The translations under genes and the position numbers were made by a program. Below the pieces are notes generated by a model. It searched no databases and was not told the DNA's origin. It worked only from the letters and a program-made list of their open reading frames with translations. This document shows positions 48,086 through 57,933 of a stretch of 64,000 nucleotides of DNA, piece after piece. The DNA comes from Candidatus Alistipes intestinipullorum (GTDB lineage: Bacteria; Bacteroidota; Bacteroidia; Bacteroidales; Rikenellaceae). The DNA is taken from positions 1 through 64,000 of the forward strand of contig DXGO01000121.1 in the NCBI GenBank assembly GCA_019113885.1, given 5' to 3'. Numbering within the stretch: position 1 is the stretch's first letter; the number at the start of each line of letters is the position of its first letter.

Positions 48086-48982
48086 TCAGATCGGGAGGTG
48101 TTCTTCGACGGTACGTCGCAGGTGACTGCTGTCGAGGTGGGTATAGATTTCGGTGGTCAGGATGCTTTCGTGTCCGAGCATCTCCTGCACCTGGCGGATC
48201 GAGGCTCCCCCTTCGAGCAGGTGGGTGGCGAACGAGTGTCGGAAGGTATGGGGGCTGATGCTCTTTTCGATGCCAGCCTGCCGCACGGCCTGTTTCAGTA
48301 CCGTGAAGACCATCACGCGCGTGAGTTGTTTCCCCCGGTTGTTGAGGAAGAGCACCTCCTCTCCGGCGCGGCTGCTTCGTCGGACCTCGAGGTATTGTTG
48401 GATGCGGTCTCGGGCCGTCGCGCTGATGGGCACGAGACGCTGTTTGTCCCCCTTCCCCACCACACGGACGTAGCCTTCTCCGAAGAAGAGGTCCTGCATG
48501 CGCAGCGAGATGAGCTCCGAGACCCGCAGTCCGCACGAATACAGCACCTCGAGCATGGCCCTGTCGCGCAGCCCCTTGGGGGTCGAGTCGTCGACGGAGG
48601 CGATGATGCGGTCGATCTCCTCGGTGGTCAGGACGTCGGGCAGGTGCCTTCCGAACTTTGGCATCTGGATGAATTCTGCCGGCGACGATTCGACTTTGTC
48701 GTTGAGCACCAGGTAGGCGAAGAAACTCCTCACTCCGCTCAGGGCACGGGCCTGGGAGCTCTTTTCGCGGCCCCGTTCAAAGAGCCAGTCGAGGTATCGC
48801 TGAATCATTTCGGGCTCGACGTGTGCGGGTGCGACGTCGTAACGTCGGAGAATGAAGTGGGCGAACTGCCGCAGGTCGCGCATGTAGGATTCAACGGTGT
48901 TCTGCGCCAACCGTTTTTCGAGTTGGAGGTAGATCCGGTACCGTCGTCCGACCTCGTTCCATTTTTTCGTGTTTTCTGCCAT
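48086..48982 (-). CDS. xerD: Tyrosine recombinase XerC/XerD
   Basis: LYSCGLRVSELISLRMQDL, SPHTFRHSFATHLLEGGASIRQVQEMLGHESILTTEIYTH. Confidence 0.93.
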   Translation of the reverse strand: MAENTKKWNEVGRRYRIYLQLEKRLAQNTVESYMRDLRQFAHFILRRYDVAPAHVEPEMIQRYLDWLFERGREKSSQARALSGVRSFFAYLVLNDKVESSPAEFIQMPKFGRHLPDVLTTEEIDRIIASVDDSTPKGLRDRAMLEVLYSCGLRVSELISLRMQDLFFGEGYVRVVGKGDKQRLVPISATARDRIQQYLEVRRSSRAGEEVLFLNNRGKQLTRVMVFTVLKQAVRQAGIEKSISPHTFRHSFATHLLEGGASIRQVQEMLGHESILTTEIYTHLDSSHLRRTVEEHLPI

Positions 48983-49010
48983 GCGCGACTGTTCGATTCG
49001 AAAGAAATCG

Positions 49011-49018
49011 TACCTTTG
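49011..49018 (+). promoter_or_regulatory. Bacteroidetes -7 promoter element
   Basis: TACCTTTG upstream of prmA. Confidence 0.6.
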
Positions 49019-49051
49019 TGAAGGCGAAGATACGAAAAAAAATATTCGATC

Positions 49052-49879
49052 ATGGATTATATCGTACTCAATGTCGCAGTCGCGGACGCCGCGTACTCCG
49101 AGATTCTCATGGCCGAACTTGCGGACTATCCTTTCGAGAGCTTCGAAAGCGAGTCCGGGCAGCTGAAGGCCTATATCCCTCATGACCGTCTGGCCGACTG
49201 CAAGGCGGAAGTCGATGCCTTGCTGGCACGTTACGGGGTCGAAGGCCGCTATGTGGCCATCGAAACCCAGAACTGGAATGCCTTGTGGGAGAGCAATTTT
49301 CCCGAGGTGGATGTCGAAGGGCGCCTGCGCATTCGGGCGCCGTTTCACGCCCCGGCCCCCGAAGGAGAACCGGAGGTGGTCATCATGCCCCGCATGGCCT
49401 TCGGCACGGGCCATCATGCCACGACGTGGCTTGTTTCGCGGGCATTGCTCGATCTTGACGTCGCGGGGCGCAGCGGACTCGACATGGGCAGCGGTACGGG
49501 GATCCTTTCGATCGTGGCGGTGCTGTGCGGTGCGACGCACGTCGATGCCGTCGACATCGACGATTGGGCCGATGTGAACTGCCGCGAGAATATCGCCGCC
49601 AATGGCGTTGCCGACCGGATCACGCCGCTGCTGGGCGACGTGCGCCGGATCGCCGGACGCCGTTACGATTTCATCGTGGCCAACATCAACCGCAACATCC
49701 TGCTCTCCGACCTTCCGGCCTATGCCGCGGCGCTTTCTGCGGGCGGGGACCTGCTGATGAGCGGTTTCCTCGAGGCAGATGTCCCGGTCCTCGTCGCGGC
49801 GGCCGCGGCCCAGGGCCTCGGACATGTCGCTACGGCGTCGCGTGAGGGGTGGTGCATGATTCATGTGCGTAAATCGTAG
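49052..49879 (+). CDS. prmA: Ribosomal protein L11 methyltransferase
   Basis: PRMAFGTGHHATTWL, GLDMGSGTGILSIVAVLCGA, VANINRNILLSDLP. Confidence 0.93.
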   Translation: MDYIVLNVAVADAAYSEILMAELADYPFESFESESGQLKAYIPHDRLADCKAEVDALLARYGVEGRYVAIETQNWNALWESNFPEVDVEGRLRIRAPFHAPAPEGEPEVVIMPRMAFGTGHHATTWLVSRALLDLDVAGRSGLDMGSGTGILSIVAVLCGATHVDAVDIDDWADVNCRENIAANGVADRITPLLGDVRRIAGRRYDFIVANINRNILLSDLPAYAAALSAGGDLLMSGFLEADVPVLVAAAAAQGLGHVATASREGWCMIHVRKS

Positions 49880-50605
49880 GTGAAGAGTTACAAGGGGCGT
49901 GGCATCGTGCTGCACACGCTCAAATACGGCGACTCGTCGATGGTGGCCTACCTGCTGACCGATGTCGGGGGGCGCCGCAGCTACATGGTGCAGGGGGTCC
50001 GGAGCCACAGCGGCCGGGGCTCGAAACTGGCGCTGTTCCAGCCGATGTTCCCGCTGGAGTTCGAGGGGCTGACGTCGGCCCGGCAACAAATGGACCGTTT
50101 CCGGGAGGTGCGGGCGGGATTTGTCCTGCAGAGCATCCCGTTTGATGTGCGCAAGTCGACCATGGCACTCTTTATGGCCGAGGTGCTCTATCGCCTGGTG
50201 CGCGAGAACGAGCCGAACGAGGCGCTTTTCGATTTCGCCTGGAACTCCGCCGCGGCGCTCGATGCGCTTGACGAGGGGGTTGCGAATTTTCACCTGTGGT
50301 TCCTCTCGCAGCTGAGCTGCCTGCTGGGGTTCCGTCCGGGCAACGAGTACCGCCCGGGGTGGTGGTTCGACATCCGCGAAGGGTTGTATACCTCGACCTG
50401 TCCGCTGCATCCGGGGGTCATGAGCCGGGAGTGCTCCGAACTGCTCGACCGCCTGCTTGCCTGCGAGGTGCGGGAGTTGGGTGGCATCCGTCTTAACCGC
50501 ATGCAGCGCACGGAGTTTCTCAATGCGCTGCTGGCCTATTTCGGTTATCACCTCGATGCGGTAAGTTCGGTACAATCCGTGCACATACTAAAAGAGGTTT
50601 TCTGA
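49880..50605 (+). CDS. recO: DNA repair protein RecO
   Basis: GTG start; KSYKGRGIVLHTLKYGDSSMVAYLLTDVGGRRSYMVQGVRS. Confidence 0.9.
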   Translation: MKSYKGRGIVLHTLKYGDSSMVAYLLTDVGGRRSYMVQGVRSHSGRGSKLALFQPMFPLEFEGLTSARQQMDRFREVRAGFVLQSIPFDVRKSTMALFMAEVLYRLVRENEPNEALFDFAWNSAAALDALDEGVANFHLWFLSQLSCLLGFRPGNEYRPGWWFDIREGLYTSTCPLHPGVMSRECSELLDRLLACEVRELGGIRLNRMQRTEFLNALLAYFGYHLDAVSSVQSVHILKEVF

Positions 50606-50629
50606 CGTTTTTTCGAAAAGGAGAGACCT

Positions 50630-51013
50630 ATGAGACGCATTTTGTATGTTGCGGCGTTTATCACGACGCTGTCGGTTGCGGGCCAGGAGCCGACGATCCC
50701 ATCGCGTCGGAGTTTGCGGCCCGATTCGTTGCGCACGGCGACGCTTCCGTTGCCCGATACGATGGAGCAGATGATACCATGGCAATCCGATTATCGGTAC
50801 ATGGAGCCGCTTGAGACGCATCCGGTCGTATCGATGTCCTCGTTGCTGACGGTCATCGAGGAGCACCTTCCGGCGCAGGTGACGGTGCTTGACAACAACA
50901 TGCTGCGTTTGAACCGGCGGTTCCTGCTCTCCAACGGTCAGGCGTGGAACCACGGGCCGTTCCCTGACTCCTTCCTCGACGCGCGGACGATTTCGATGCC
51001 CCTGCCGCGTTGA
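50630..51013 (+). CDS. Hypothetical secreted protein
   Basis: 127 aa with signal-peptide-like N-terminus MRRILYVAAFITTLSVAGQE. Confidence 0.6.
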   Translation: MRRILYVAAFITTLSVAGQEPTIPSRRSLRPDSLRTATLPLPDTMEQMIPWQSDYRYMEPLETHPVVSMSSLLTVIEEHLPAQVTVLDNNMLRLNRRFLLSNGQAWNHGPFPDSFLDARTISMPLPR

Positions 51014-51141
51014 CCGCCGGGCGGTGTATTGCCTGCCGCCTGAGATATTTCCCTGTCGCAGCGTATTTTTTAGGTATTTTCGCGTATTGCTCGTGCGCGG
51101 CGAAATTCGCATTTTTGCATCGGAAAAATTGCGAACCGCCT

Positions 51142-52215
51142 ATGAAACGGATTTTTACGCTTCTGATGTTGTTGTCTGCATTGGGAACCCGTGCCGGTGT
51201 GCCGACAGATCATCCGACGGGGGATTGCGATGTACAGTTTGCACGCCTGGATTCGGAGGTCGACTCGCTGAAGGCCCGGGCTTCGGGATGGGACCGTTTC
51301 CAGGCGGCGCTTCCCGCCATTTCGGGCTATGTGCAGATGGGCTACGAATGGTCCGAGGATGCGTCGACATTCTTCATCAAGCGGGTACGCCTGACGCTGG
51401 CGGGCGAGATCACGCCCAAACTTGACTACCGCGTACAACTCGAGTTCGCCTCTCCGAAGGTGGTCGATGCGGTGTTGCGCTACCGGCCGCTCGAGGCGCT
51501 CAATTTCCAGCTGGGCGAATACAAGATTCCCTTCTCGATCGAGAACACTGTCTATGTTCCGTTGAAGTATGAATTCATCGAGTATCCGCTGGCGCTGCGC
51601 CGGCTGATGGGTTTCAACGACGTCTGCGGCCTTTCGGCTACGGGGCGCGACATGGGTGTGATGGCTTACGGAAGCTTCCTGCGCCACGACGGCGAGCACG
51701 TCGTCAACTACAACATCGGCGTTTTCAACGGCGAGGGAATCAACTCCCGCGACCGGAACCGTTCGAAGGATTTGGTTGCCCGGCTGACGCTGTGTCCCGT
51801 GGCGGGGCTTCAGATCGCCGGGTCGGGATACTGGGGCGAATATGGCCCCGACTACCTCGAGCGGGTCCGCTACGGTGCGGGCATCTGTTACGATCGCGGT
51901 CCCGTGGTGCTGCGCTACGAATATATCTATGGTACGACGGGCCTTCCCGATAATGGCGGGACGCTGGAGAGCGATGGCTGGTATGCCGTCGGAGGCTGGC
52001 GGGTGACGCCGGAGGTGATGCCCGTAGTGCGTTACGATACCTTCTGCGAGAACCGCGACGTGCGTGCGACGCGCCAGACCAACTATACGGCGGGCGTGCT
52101 GTGGGTTCCCGTGCGGCGTCTCCGCTGTCAGCTCAACTATACCTATGAGGATTATGCGTCGGCGTCGGTTGCGAACCGCAACGTCGTGTGCCTGATGCTC
52201 ACGGGCATTTTCTAA
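51142..52215 (+). CDS. Phosphate-selective porin O/P-like outer membrane protein
   Basis: Signal peptide; RVRLTLAGEITPKLDYRVQLEF, YKIPFSIEN, RDMGVMAYG. Confidence 0.87.
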   Translation: MKRIFTLLMLLSALGTRAGVPTDHPTGDCDVQFARLDSEVDSLKARASGWDRFQAALPAISGYVQMGYEWSEDASTFFIKRVRLTLAGEITPKLDYRVQLEFASPKVVDAVLRYRPLEALNFQLGEYKIPFSIENTVYVPLKYEFIEYPLALRRLMGFNDVCGLSATGRDMGVMAYGSFLRHDGEHVVNYNIGVFNGEGINSRDRNRSKDLVARLTLCPVAGLQIAGSGYWGEYGPDYLERVRYGAGICYDRGPVVLRYEYIYGTTGLPDNGGTLESDGWYAVGGWRVTPEVMPVVRYDTFCENRDVRATRQTNYTAGVLWVPVRRLRCQLNYTYEDYASASVANRNVVCLMLTGIF

Positions 52216-52233
52216 TCAACTGTTGATTAACCT

Positions 52234-53520
52234 ATGAAACAATTTCTCGAAAAACTCCGCGTCGAGGACTGGGTGGTGGTCTGGGTCTCGATTCCGCTGC
52301 TGGTGGCTGCGGCATTGGTGCCCGCCGCGATGCCGCGTGTGCCGTCCACGTTGATCGGCGAGGTGGCCTGGTACAACATTGCGCTGCTCTTCGTGATTGT
52401 CCTGGCGGTGCTTTACGTGGGCAGCCTGCTCCTGCGCCGTCCGCTCAAGGGCATGTTGCCGTCGCTGGTCGTGGTCTTCGCCGTGTCGCTGCTGGCGCAG
52501 CTTGTCGCCAAGATTCCCGTCGTGGCCTACTACGGTTTCGAGTCGGTCTTCTTCTCGGTACTCTTCGGATTGCTGATCCGCAACGTGTGGCATGTCCCCG
52601 CGTGGATGAAGCCGGCCATCCAGGGCGAGTTCTTCATCAAGATCGGCGTCGTATGCCTCGGAGCCACGATCCTCTTCAGCGACGTCATGAAGTCGGGCAT
52701 CTTTGGATTGTTGCAGGCCATCCTGGTGGTTGCCGTCGTATGGTTTTTCGCGTTCCGTGTTTCGCGGCGGCTGAAGGTCGACGAGCGTTCGGCGATGATC
52801 CTTTCGAGCGGTGTCTCGATTTGCGGTGTTTCGGCCTGCATCACGGCGGCGCGCGTGGCGGGTGGTGACGACCGCAAGCTCTCCTACATCGTCTCGCTGG
52901 TGCTGATCGTCGTCGTGCCGATGATCTACCTCATGCCGTGGCTGGCGGATTGGATTCTTCCGCACCTTTTCGCTCCCGAGGTGGCCGAGGAGGTTGCCGG
53001 GGCGTGGATCGGCGGAACGATCGACACGACGTCGGGCGTTGCCGCGTCGAGCATGATTGTCGGGGAGGTCGCCAACCAGCATGCCGTCATCATCAAGGCG
53101 GCGCAGAACGTTCTGATCGGCGTCGTGGCCTTTTTCATTGCGCTCTACCTCTCCGCGCGGCGCGGTACGGGTGCGGGCCGGCAGCTTCCTTCGCTGGGCA
53201 TCGTCTGGGAAAAGTTCCCGAAATTTATCTTGGGGTTTGTTGCGGCCTCGTTGGTCTTCAGTCTGTTGCAGTCGGGCGGATTCTTCGTTCCCGACGCCCG
53301 GGGGAAACTGGTCGAACCGGGTGTGGCGAAGATGTTCTCGACGGTCTTCTTTTCGCTGGCCTTCGTCTGCATCGGGCTCGACACGCGGCTGAAGGAGATC
53401 GTCTCGCGCGAGAACCGCAACATCCTCTGGTCGTTCCTCACGGCCCAGACGTTCAATATCGTCGTGACGTTCGTGATTGCCTGCCTGCTGTTCGGCATTT
53501 TGAAGCCGATGTGGGCGTAG
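52234..53520 (+). CDS. YeiH/UPF0324 family putative sulfate exporter
   Basis: 428 aa multi-TM; SSGVSICGVSACITAARVAGGDDRKLSYIVSLVLIVV. Confidence 0.88.
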   Translation: MKQFLEKLRVEDWVVVWVSIPLLVAAALVPAAMPRVPSTLIGEVAWYNIALLFVIVLAVLYVGSLLLRRPLKGMLPSLVVVFAVSLLAQLVAKIPVVAYYGFESVFFSVLFGLLIRNVWHVPAWMKPAIQGEFFIKIGVVCLGATILFSDVMKSGIFGLLQAILVVAVVWFFAFRVSRRLKVDERSAMILSSGVSICGVSACITAARVAGGDDRKLSYIVSLVLIVVVPMIYLMPWLADWILPHLFAPEVAEEVAGAWIGGTIDTTSGVAASSMIVGEVANQHAVIIKAAQNVLIGVVAFFIALYLSARRGTGAGRQLPSLGIVWEKFPKFILGFVAASLVFSLLQSGGFFVPDARGKLVEPGVAKMFSTVFFSLAFVCIGLDTRLKEIVSRENRNILWSFLTAQTFNIVVTFVIACLLFGILKPMWA

Positions 53521-53536
53521 GGCCCGACTACGGGTT

Positions 53537-53575
53537 AAAAAGGGCTGATTCTCGAAACAGAATCAGCCCTTTTTT
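53537..53575. terminator. Bidirectional rho-independent terminator
   Basis: aaaaagggctgattct-cgaaac-agaatcagcccttttt. Confidence 0.9.
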
Positions 53576-55440
53576 GTCGCAGGCCCTTTGGGGCGGTTTT
53601 TCCCATTTTGCGGAACAGGTCCTTTTGCCGTTCGGCCCGCCGCCGGATTCGCGGTAAATCCCTTGTTGCGGGTTGTCGTTCGTGTCCCGTTTCCCGCACG
53701 CGGGCGGTTTTGCCCCGGAGCTCCGTTCCTCGCCGCTCCTCGATTCGCAAAGAAATAGCTCTTCTGCCGCCGCTTCTCCTCCTGCGAGCGTGCTACATAG
53801 ACCTTCTCGTGGGTATAGGGGTTCTCGCCCGTGCAGAACATCACCGACGAGAGGGTCATCGGCGTGGGTGTCAGGTCCTGCACCTGCTCCAGGGTGAAGT
53901 GCAGATGCCCCAATACCTTGTCGGAGAGTGCCTTCATGTCGTGCTCCGTACAGCCGGGGTGCGACGAGATGAAGTAGGGGATCAGCTGATAGGGCAGGTT
54001 CTCCTGCCGGCAGATGCGTTGGAAGTCGGCGTTCAACTGTTCGAAGAGTGCGAACGGCGGTTTGCGCATCAGTTGCAGGACATGCTCTTCGGTGTGCTCG
54101 GGGGCAACCTTAAGCCGTCCCGAGGTGTGGTGGCGGATGACGGTTTCGAGGTAGGGCGAGGCATCGAAGAGGTCGTAGCGGATGCCGCTTCCGACGAAGG
54201 CCTTCTTGATCCCCTTCACGGCCCTGATCTTCTCGTAGAGCGCGAGCAGGGGCCGATGGTCGTTGTCGAGGTTCGGACAGCGTTTCGGGTGGAGGCACGA
54301 CGCCCGGCGGCACTTGGCGCAGAGCGCCCGGTCGCGACCTCCCATGCGGTACATGTTGGCCGACGGGGCCCCGATGTCCGAGAGATAGCCCTTGAACCCG
54401 GGCATTTTTGTGATACGCTCCACCTCTTCGAGGATCGACCGTTCGCTGCGCGAGTGGATGAACTTTCCCTGGTGGGCCGAGATGGTGCAGAACGAGCACC
54501 CTCCGAAACAGCCGCGGTGGATGTTGACCGAGAATTTGATCATCTCCCAGGCGGGGATGTCCCCCTTGCCGCGGTAGCGCGGGTGGGGCGCCCGCTCGTA
54601 GGGGAGGTCGAACGAATGGTCGAGCTCTTCGGTCGTAAGGGTGGCGTGCGGCGGTGTCACGACGACATAGCGGTCGCCCACGGCCTCGACCAGCGTTGCG
54701 ACGGGCTCCATGAGGTTGCTTTGGGTCTCGATGACGGTGAAGTTCTCGCCGAAGGCCTTCGGGTCGCGTACGCACTCCTCATAGGGGTGCAACTGGATCG
54801 TCGTCGCGGGATCGAGGCGCTCGACATAGGTCCGGTCGGCGAGGAAGGCCACCTGGCGGATTTTGCGCAGCAACTTGGCGTTGTACCCGTTGCGCATGGC
54901 CCGCGCGACCTCCTGTACGACCCCTTCGCCCATGCCGTAGATAAGCAGGTCGGCCCCTGAGTCGACGAGCACCGAGGGGAGAATCCGGTCACTCCAGTAG
55001 TCGTAGTGGGTGAAGCGCCGCAATGAGGCCTCGATGCCTCCGACGACTACCGGGATGTGGGGATACAACCGTTTGAGAATCTGCGTATAGACGGTCACTG
55101 CGCGGTCGGGGCGGAATCCTGCCTTCCCGCCGGGCGTGTAGGCGTCGTCGTGGCGCAGCCGGAGGTTGGCGGTGTAATGGTTGACCATCGAGTCCATGGC
55201 CCCGGCCGAGACGCCGAAGAAGAGACGCGGGGCGCCGAGCTTGGTGAAGTCGCGCAGGTCGTCCCTCCAGTTGGGCTGCGGGACGATGGCCACGCGATAC
55301 CCTTCGGCCTCGAGCAGCCGTCCCACCACCGCGGCGCCGAAGGCGGGGTGGTCGATGTAGGCGTCGCCCGAAAAGAGGATGACGTCCAACTGCTCCCATC
55401 CGCGTTCGCGGACCTCCTTGACGGTTGTCGGCAGAAACAT
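53563..55440 (-). CDS. YgiQ family radical SAM protein
   Basis: SVNIHRGCFGGCSFCTISAHQGK; FLPTTVKEVRERGWEQLDVILFSGDAYIDHPAFG. Confidence 0.94.
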   Translation of the reverse strand: MFLPTTVKEVRERGWEQLDVILFSGDAYIDHPAFGAAVVGRLLEAEGYRVAIVPQPNWRDDLRDFTKLGAPRLFFGVSAGAMDSMVNHYTANLRLRHDDAYTPGGKAGFRPDRAVTVYTQILKRLYPHIPVVVGGIEASLRRFTHYDYWSDRILPSVLVDSGADLLIYGMGEGVVQEVARAMRNGYNAKLLRKIRQVAFLADRTYVERLDPATTIQLHPYEECVRDPKAFGENFTVIETQSNLMEPVATLVEAVGDRYVVVTPPHATLTTEELDHSFDLPYERAPHPRYRGKGDIPAWEMIKFSVNIHRGCFGGCSFCTISAHQGKFIHSRSERSILEEVERITKMPGFKGYLSDIGAPSANMYRMGGRDRALCAKCRRASCLHPKRCPNLDNDHRPLLALYEKIRAVKGIKKAFVGSGIRYDLFDASPYLETVIRHHTSGRLKVAPEHTEEHVLQLMRKPPFALFEQLNADFQRICRQENLPYQLIPYFISSHPGCTEHDMKALSDKVLGHLHFTLEQVQDLTPTPMTLSSVMFCTGENPYTHEKVYVARSQEEKRRQKSYFFANRGAARNGAPGQNRPRAGNGTRTTTRNKGFTANPAAGRTAKGPVPQNGKNRPKGPATKKG

Positions 55441-55447
55441 GACGGTA

Positions 55448-56743
55448 TTATTTGGGTGATTTTTCGGATGCCCCGACGGGTGCGTCGCCACCGGAGTGCT
55501 CCTGCCCGAGTGCGGCCACGGCGTCGCGCAGCTGGCAGAGTGCGCGTCGGATTACGGCGCGCGGGGCCGCGACGTTCAGGCGCATGAATCCCTCGCCCTG
55601 GGGGCCGAACATGGCCCCGTCGTTGAGGGCCAGGCGTGCGCCGTCGACAAAGAGCCGTACCAGCGCGTCGTGGGGCAATCCGAGCCTGCGGCAGTCGAGC
55701 CATACGAGGAACGACGCCTGCGGGCGCAGGGGGCGGATGGCGGGAATCTCCCGGGCGCAGAATCCGATCACCTCCTCGACGTTGCCCTCGACGTAGCGGA
55801 GCATCTGCTGCCGCCACGCCTCGCCGTGGCGGAAGGCCGCGACGGTGGCAATGGGGGCGAAGAGGTTCGGGCTTTCGAACTCATTGGCCTCGAGCCAGGA
55901 GAAGAACTTCCGGCGCAGCGTCTCGTCGGGGACGATGGCGTAGGAGCTGACGATCCCGGCGATGTTGAACGTTTTGGTCGGGGCGCCGAAGGTGATGCTG
56001 CAGCGAGCGGCGGTCTCCGAGACCGAGGCGAAGGGAATGTGGCGGTTTCCCCAGAGGGCCATGTCGCAGTGTATTTCGTCGGAGATGACGATTAGGTTGC
56101 GGGCGGCGCAGAAGTCTGCCAGGCGGCTGAGCGTCGCACGGTCCCAGACGATGCCGCCGGGGTTGTGGGGATTCGAGAGGATGAGCATCCGGCACTTGGC
56201 GTCGACGACGCGCTCGAGGTTTTCGAAATCCATCTCGTAGGAGCCGTCTTCGCGTTCGCGCAACGGGTTGAAGACCACTTGGCGGCCGTTCCCCTGGGGC
56301 ACGAGGCGGAAGGGGTGGTAGATCGGCGGCTGGATGACGACCTTCTCGTCCTCGGCGACGAACCGGTTGACGGCCAGCCCGATCCCCTTGACGATGCCCG
56401 GGATGTAGGCGATCCACTCGGGCCGCACCTCCCAGCCGTGGTGCGAACGGATCCAGTCGATGATGGCCGGACGGTAGTCCGCGGGTTCGAACGTATACCC
56501 GAATACCGGGTGCTCCAGTCGTTTGCGGAGTGCCTCTACGATGAAATCGGGGGTTTCGAAATCCATGTCAGCGACCCACATCGGCAACAGGTCCGTGCGG
56601 CCGAAGGGCTCCTTCAGGGCGTCGAATTTGACGCTGTCGGAGCCGTGGCGGTCGATGATGCGGTCGAAGTCGTAGCGAGTCGTTCCTTCCGATGCCGGTG
56701 CGGCGGCCGGGGAGCCCGAGGTGTTGCAGACGGTTTTTTCCAT
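55448..56743 (-). CDS. MalY/PatB-type pyridoxal-phosphate aminotransferase/cystathionine beta-lyase
   Basis: YDFDRIIDRHGSDSVKFD, LPMWVADMDFETPDFI, SNPHNPGG, SDEIHCDMALWGNRHIPFAS, FGAPTKTFNIAGI. Confidence 0.93.
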   Translation of the reverse strand: MEKTVCNTSGSPAAAPASEGTTRYDFDRIIDRHGSDSVKFDALKEPFGRTDLLPMWVADMDFETPDFIVEALRKRLEHPVFGYTFEPADYRPAIIDWIRSHHGWEVRPEWIAYIPGIVKGIGLAVNRFVAEDEKVVIQPPIYHPFRLVPQGNGRQVVFNPLREREDGSYEMDFENLERVVDAKCRMLILSNPHNPGGIVWDRATLSRLADFCAARNLIVISDEIHCDMALWGNRHIPFASVSETAARCSITFGAPTKTFNIAGIVSSYAIVPDETLRRKFFSWLEANEFESPNLFAPIATVAAFRHGEAWRQQMLRYVEGNVEEVIGFCAREIPAIRPLRPQASFLVWLDCRRLGLPHDALVRLFVDGARLALNDGAMFGPQGEGFMRLNVAAPRAVIRRALCQLRDAVAALGQEHSGGDAPVGASEKSPK

Positions 56744-56781
56744 GGCGGTATGCGGTTTCTGCCGGACGCGTTGCCCGGATT

Positions 56782-57933
56782 TCATTCTTCTTCCCGAATG
56801 GTGTAGGCCTCCCATTTGGCCAGCAGGGCCTTGAAATCGGCGGGCAGGTCGCTTTCGAAAAGCATCTGACGGTGCGTGGCGGGGTGCTCGAAGCCCAGCA
56901 GCCGGGCGTGCAACGCGTGGCGGGGCATCAGGGCGAAGCAGTTCTCGATGAACTGCCGGTATTTGGCGAAGGTCGTGCCCTTGAGGATGCGGTCTCCGCC
57001 GTAGCGCTCGTCGTTGAAGAGCGGGTGGCCGATCCAGGCCATGTGAACGCGGATCTGGTGTGTGCGGCCGGTCTCGAGACGGCACTCCACGAGGGTCACG
57101 TATCCGTAGCGGCGCAACACCTTCCAGTGCGTTACGGCGTGCTTGCCGTCCGAGCCGTCTGCAAAGACATACATCTTTTGTCGTTCGCGGGGGCTGCGGC
57201 CGATGTTTCCGGTGATAGTTCCCTCGTCCTGGTCGAAGTTGCCCCACACGAGGGCCACATAGCGGCGCTGGATCGTGTGGTCGAAGAACTGCTTGGCCAG
57301 CCGCGCATGGGTCACCTCGTCCTTGGCGATGACGAGCAGCCCCGAGGTGTTTTTGTCGATGCGGTGTACCAGCCCCGCGCGATTCTGCTCCTCGGCCAGA
57401 ATCCCCTGCCGGTTGAGGTGGAAGGCCAAGGCGTTGACCAGCGTGCCGCTGTAATTCCCCACACCGGGGTGTACGACCATCCCGGCGGGTTTGTCGACCA
57501 GCAGCAGGTGCTCGTCCTCATAGGGAATCACCAGCGGGATATCCTCGGGAATGAGTTCCGTTTCGCGCCGCGGGTATGGCAGCACGATCTGGATGCGGTC
57601 GAGGGGTTTGACCTTGTAACTCGATTTGGCGGCTTTTCCGTTGACGAGGATGTTGCCGCTGTCGGCTGCCGCCTGAATCCGGTTTCGCGAACAGTGCTCC
57701 ATTCTTACGGTCAGGAACTTGTCCAGCCGCATGGGGGTCTGTCCCTTGTCGGCCGTCACGGCGAAGTGCTCGTAGAGCCCGGCCTCCTCGTCCTCTTCGC
57801 CTTCGGCAGCCTCCTCCAGATCGGGGTCGGCCGGCACCTGCGGACCTTCGTGCAGTCTCTTCCGCAACTCCTGTCCGGGATCCTGTGCCGCCTCCTGCAT
57901 TCCGGGCGTATCGTTATGTCGCGGATCGTACAT
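56782..57933 (-). CDS. RluA-family pseudouridine synthase (RluD-like)
   Basis: S4-like domain; GLVHRIDKNTSGLLVIAKDEVTH; LETGRTHQIRVHMAWIGHP. Confidence 0.93.
   Translation of the reverse strand: MYDPRHNDTPGMQEAAQDPGQELRKRLHEGPQVPADPDLEEAAEGEEDEEAGLYEHFAVTADKGQTPMRLDKFLTVRMEHCSRNRIQAAADSGNILVNGKAAKSSYKVKPLDRIQIVLPYPRRETELIPEDIPLVIPYEDEHLLLVDKPAGMVVHPGVGNYSGTLVNALAFHLNRQGILAEEQNRAGLVHRIDKNTSGLLVIAKDEVTHARLAKQFFDHTIQRRYVALVWGNFDQDEGTITGNIGRSPRERQKMYVFADGSDGKHAVTHWKVLRRYGYVTLVECRLETGRTHQIRVHMAWIGHPLFNDERYGGDRILKGTTFAKYRQFIENCFALMPRHALHARLLGFEHPATHRQMLFESDLPADFKALLAKWEAYTIREEE

Noticed and set aside
48086-48982. XerD as the integrase of the phage-like island
   Set aside because: Sequence is a housekeeping XerC/D type and it lies ~15 kb away in a conserved housekeeping context
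48086-50584. 832-aa version of the XerD ORF
   Set aside because: Upstream extension is antisense to prmA and recO; the real XerD starts at MAENTKKW (48982)
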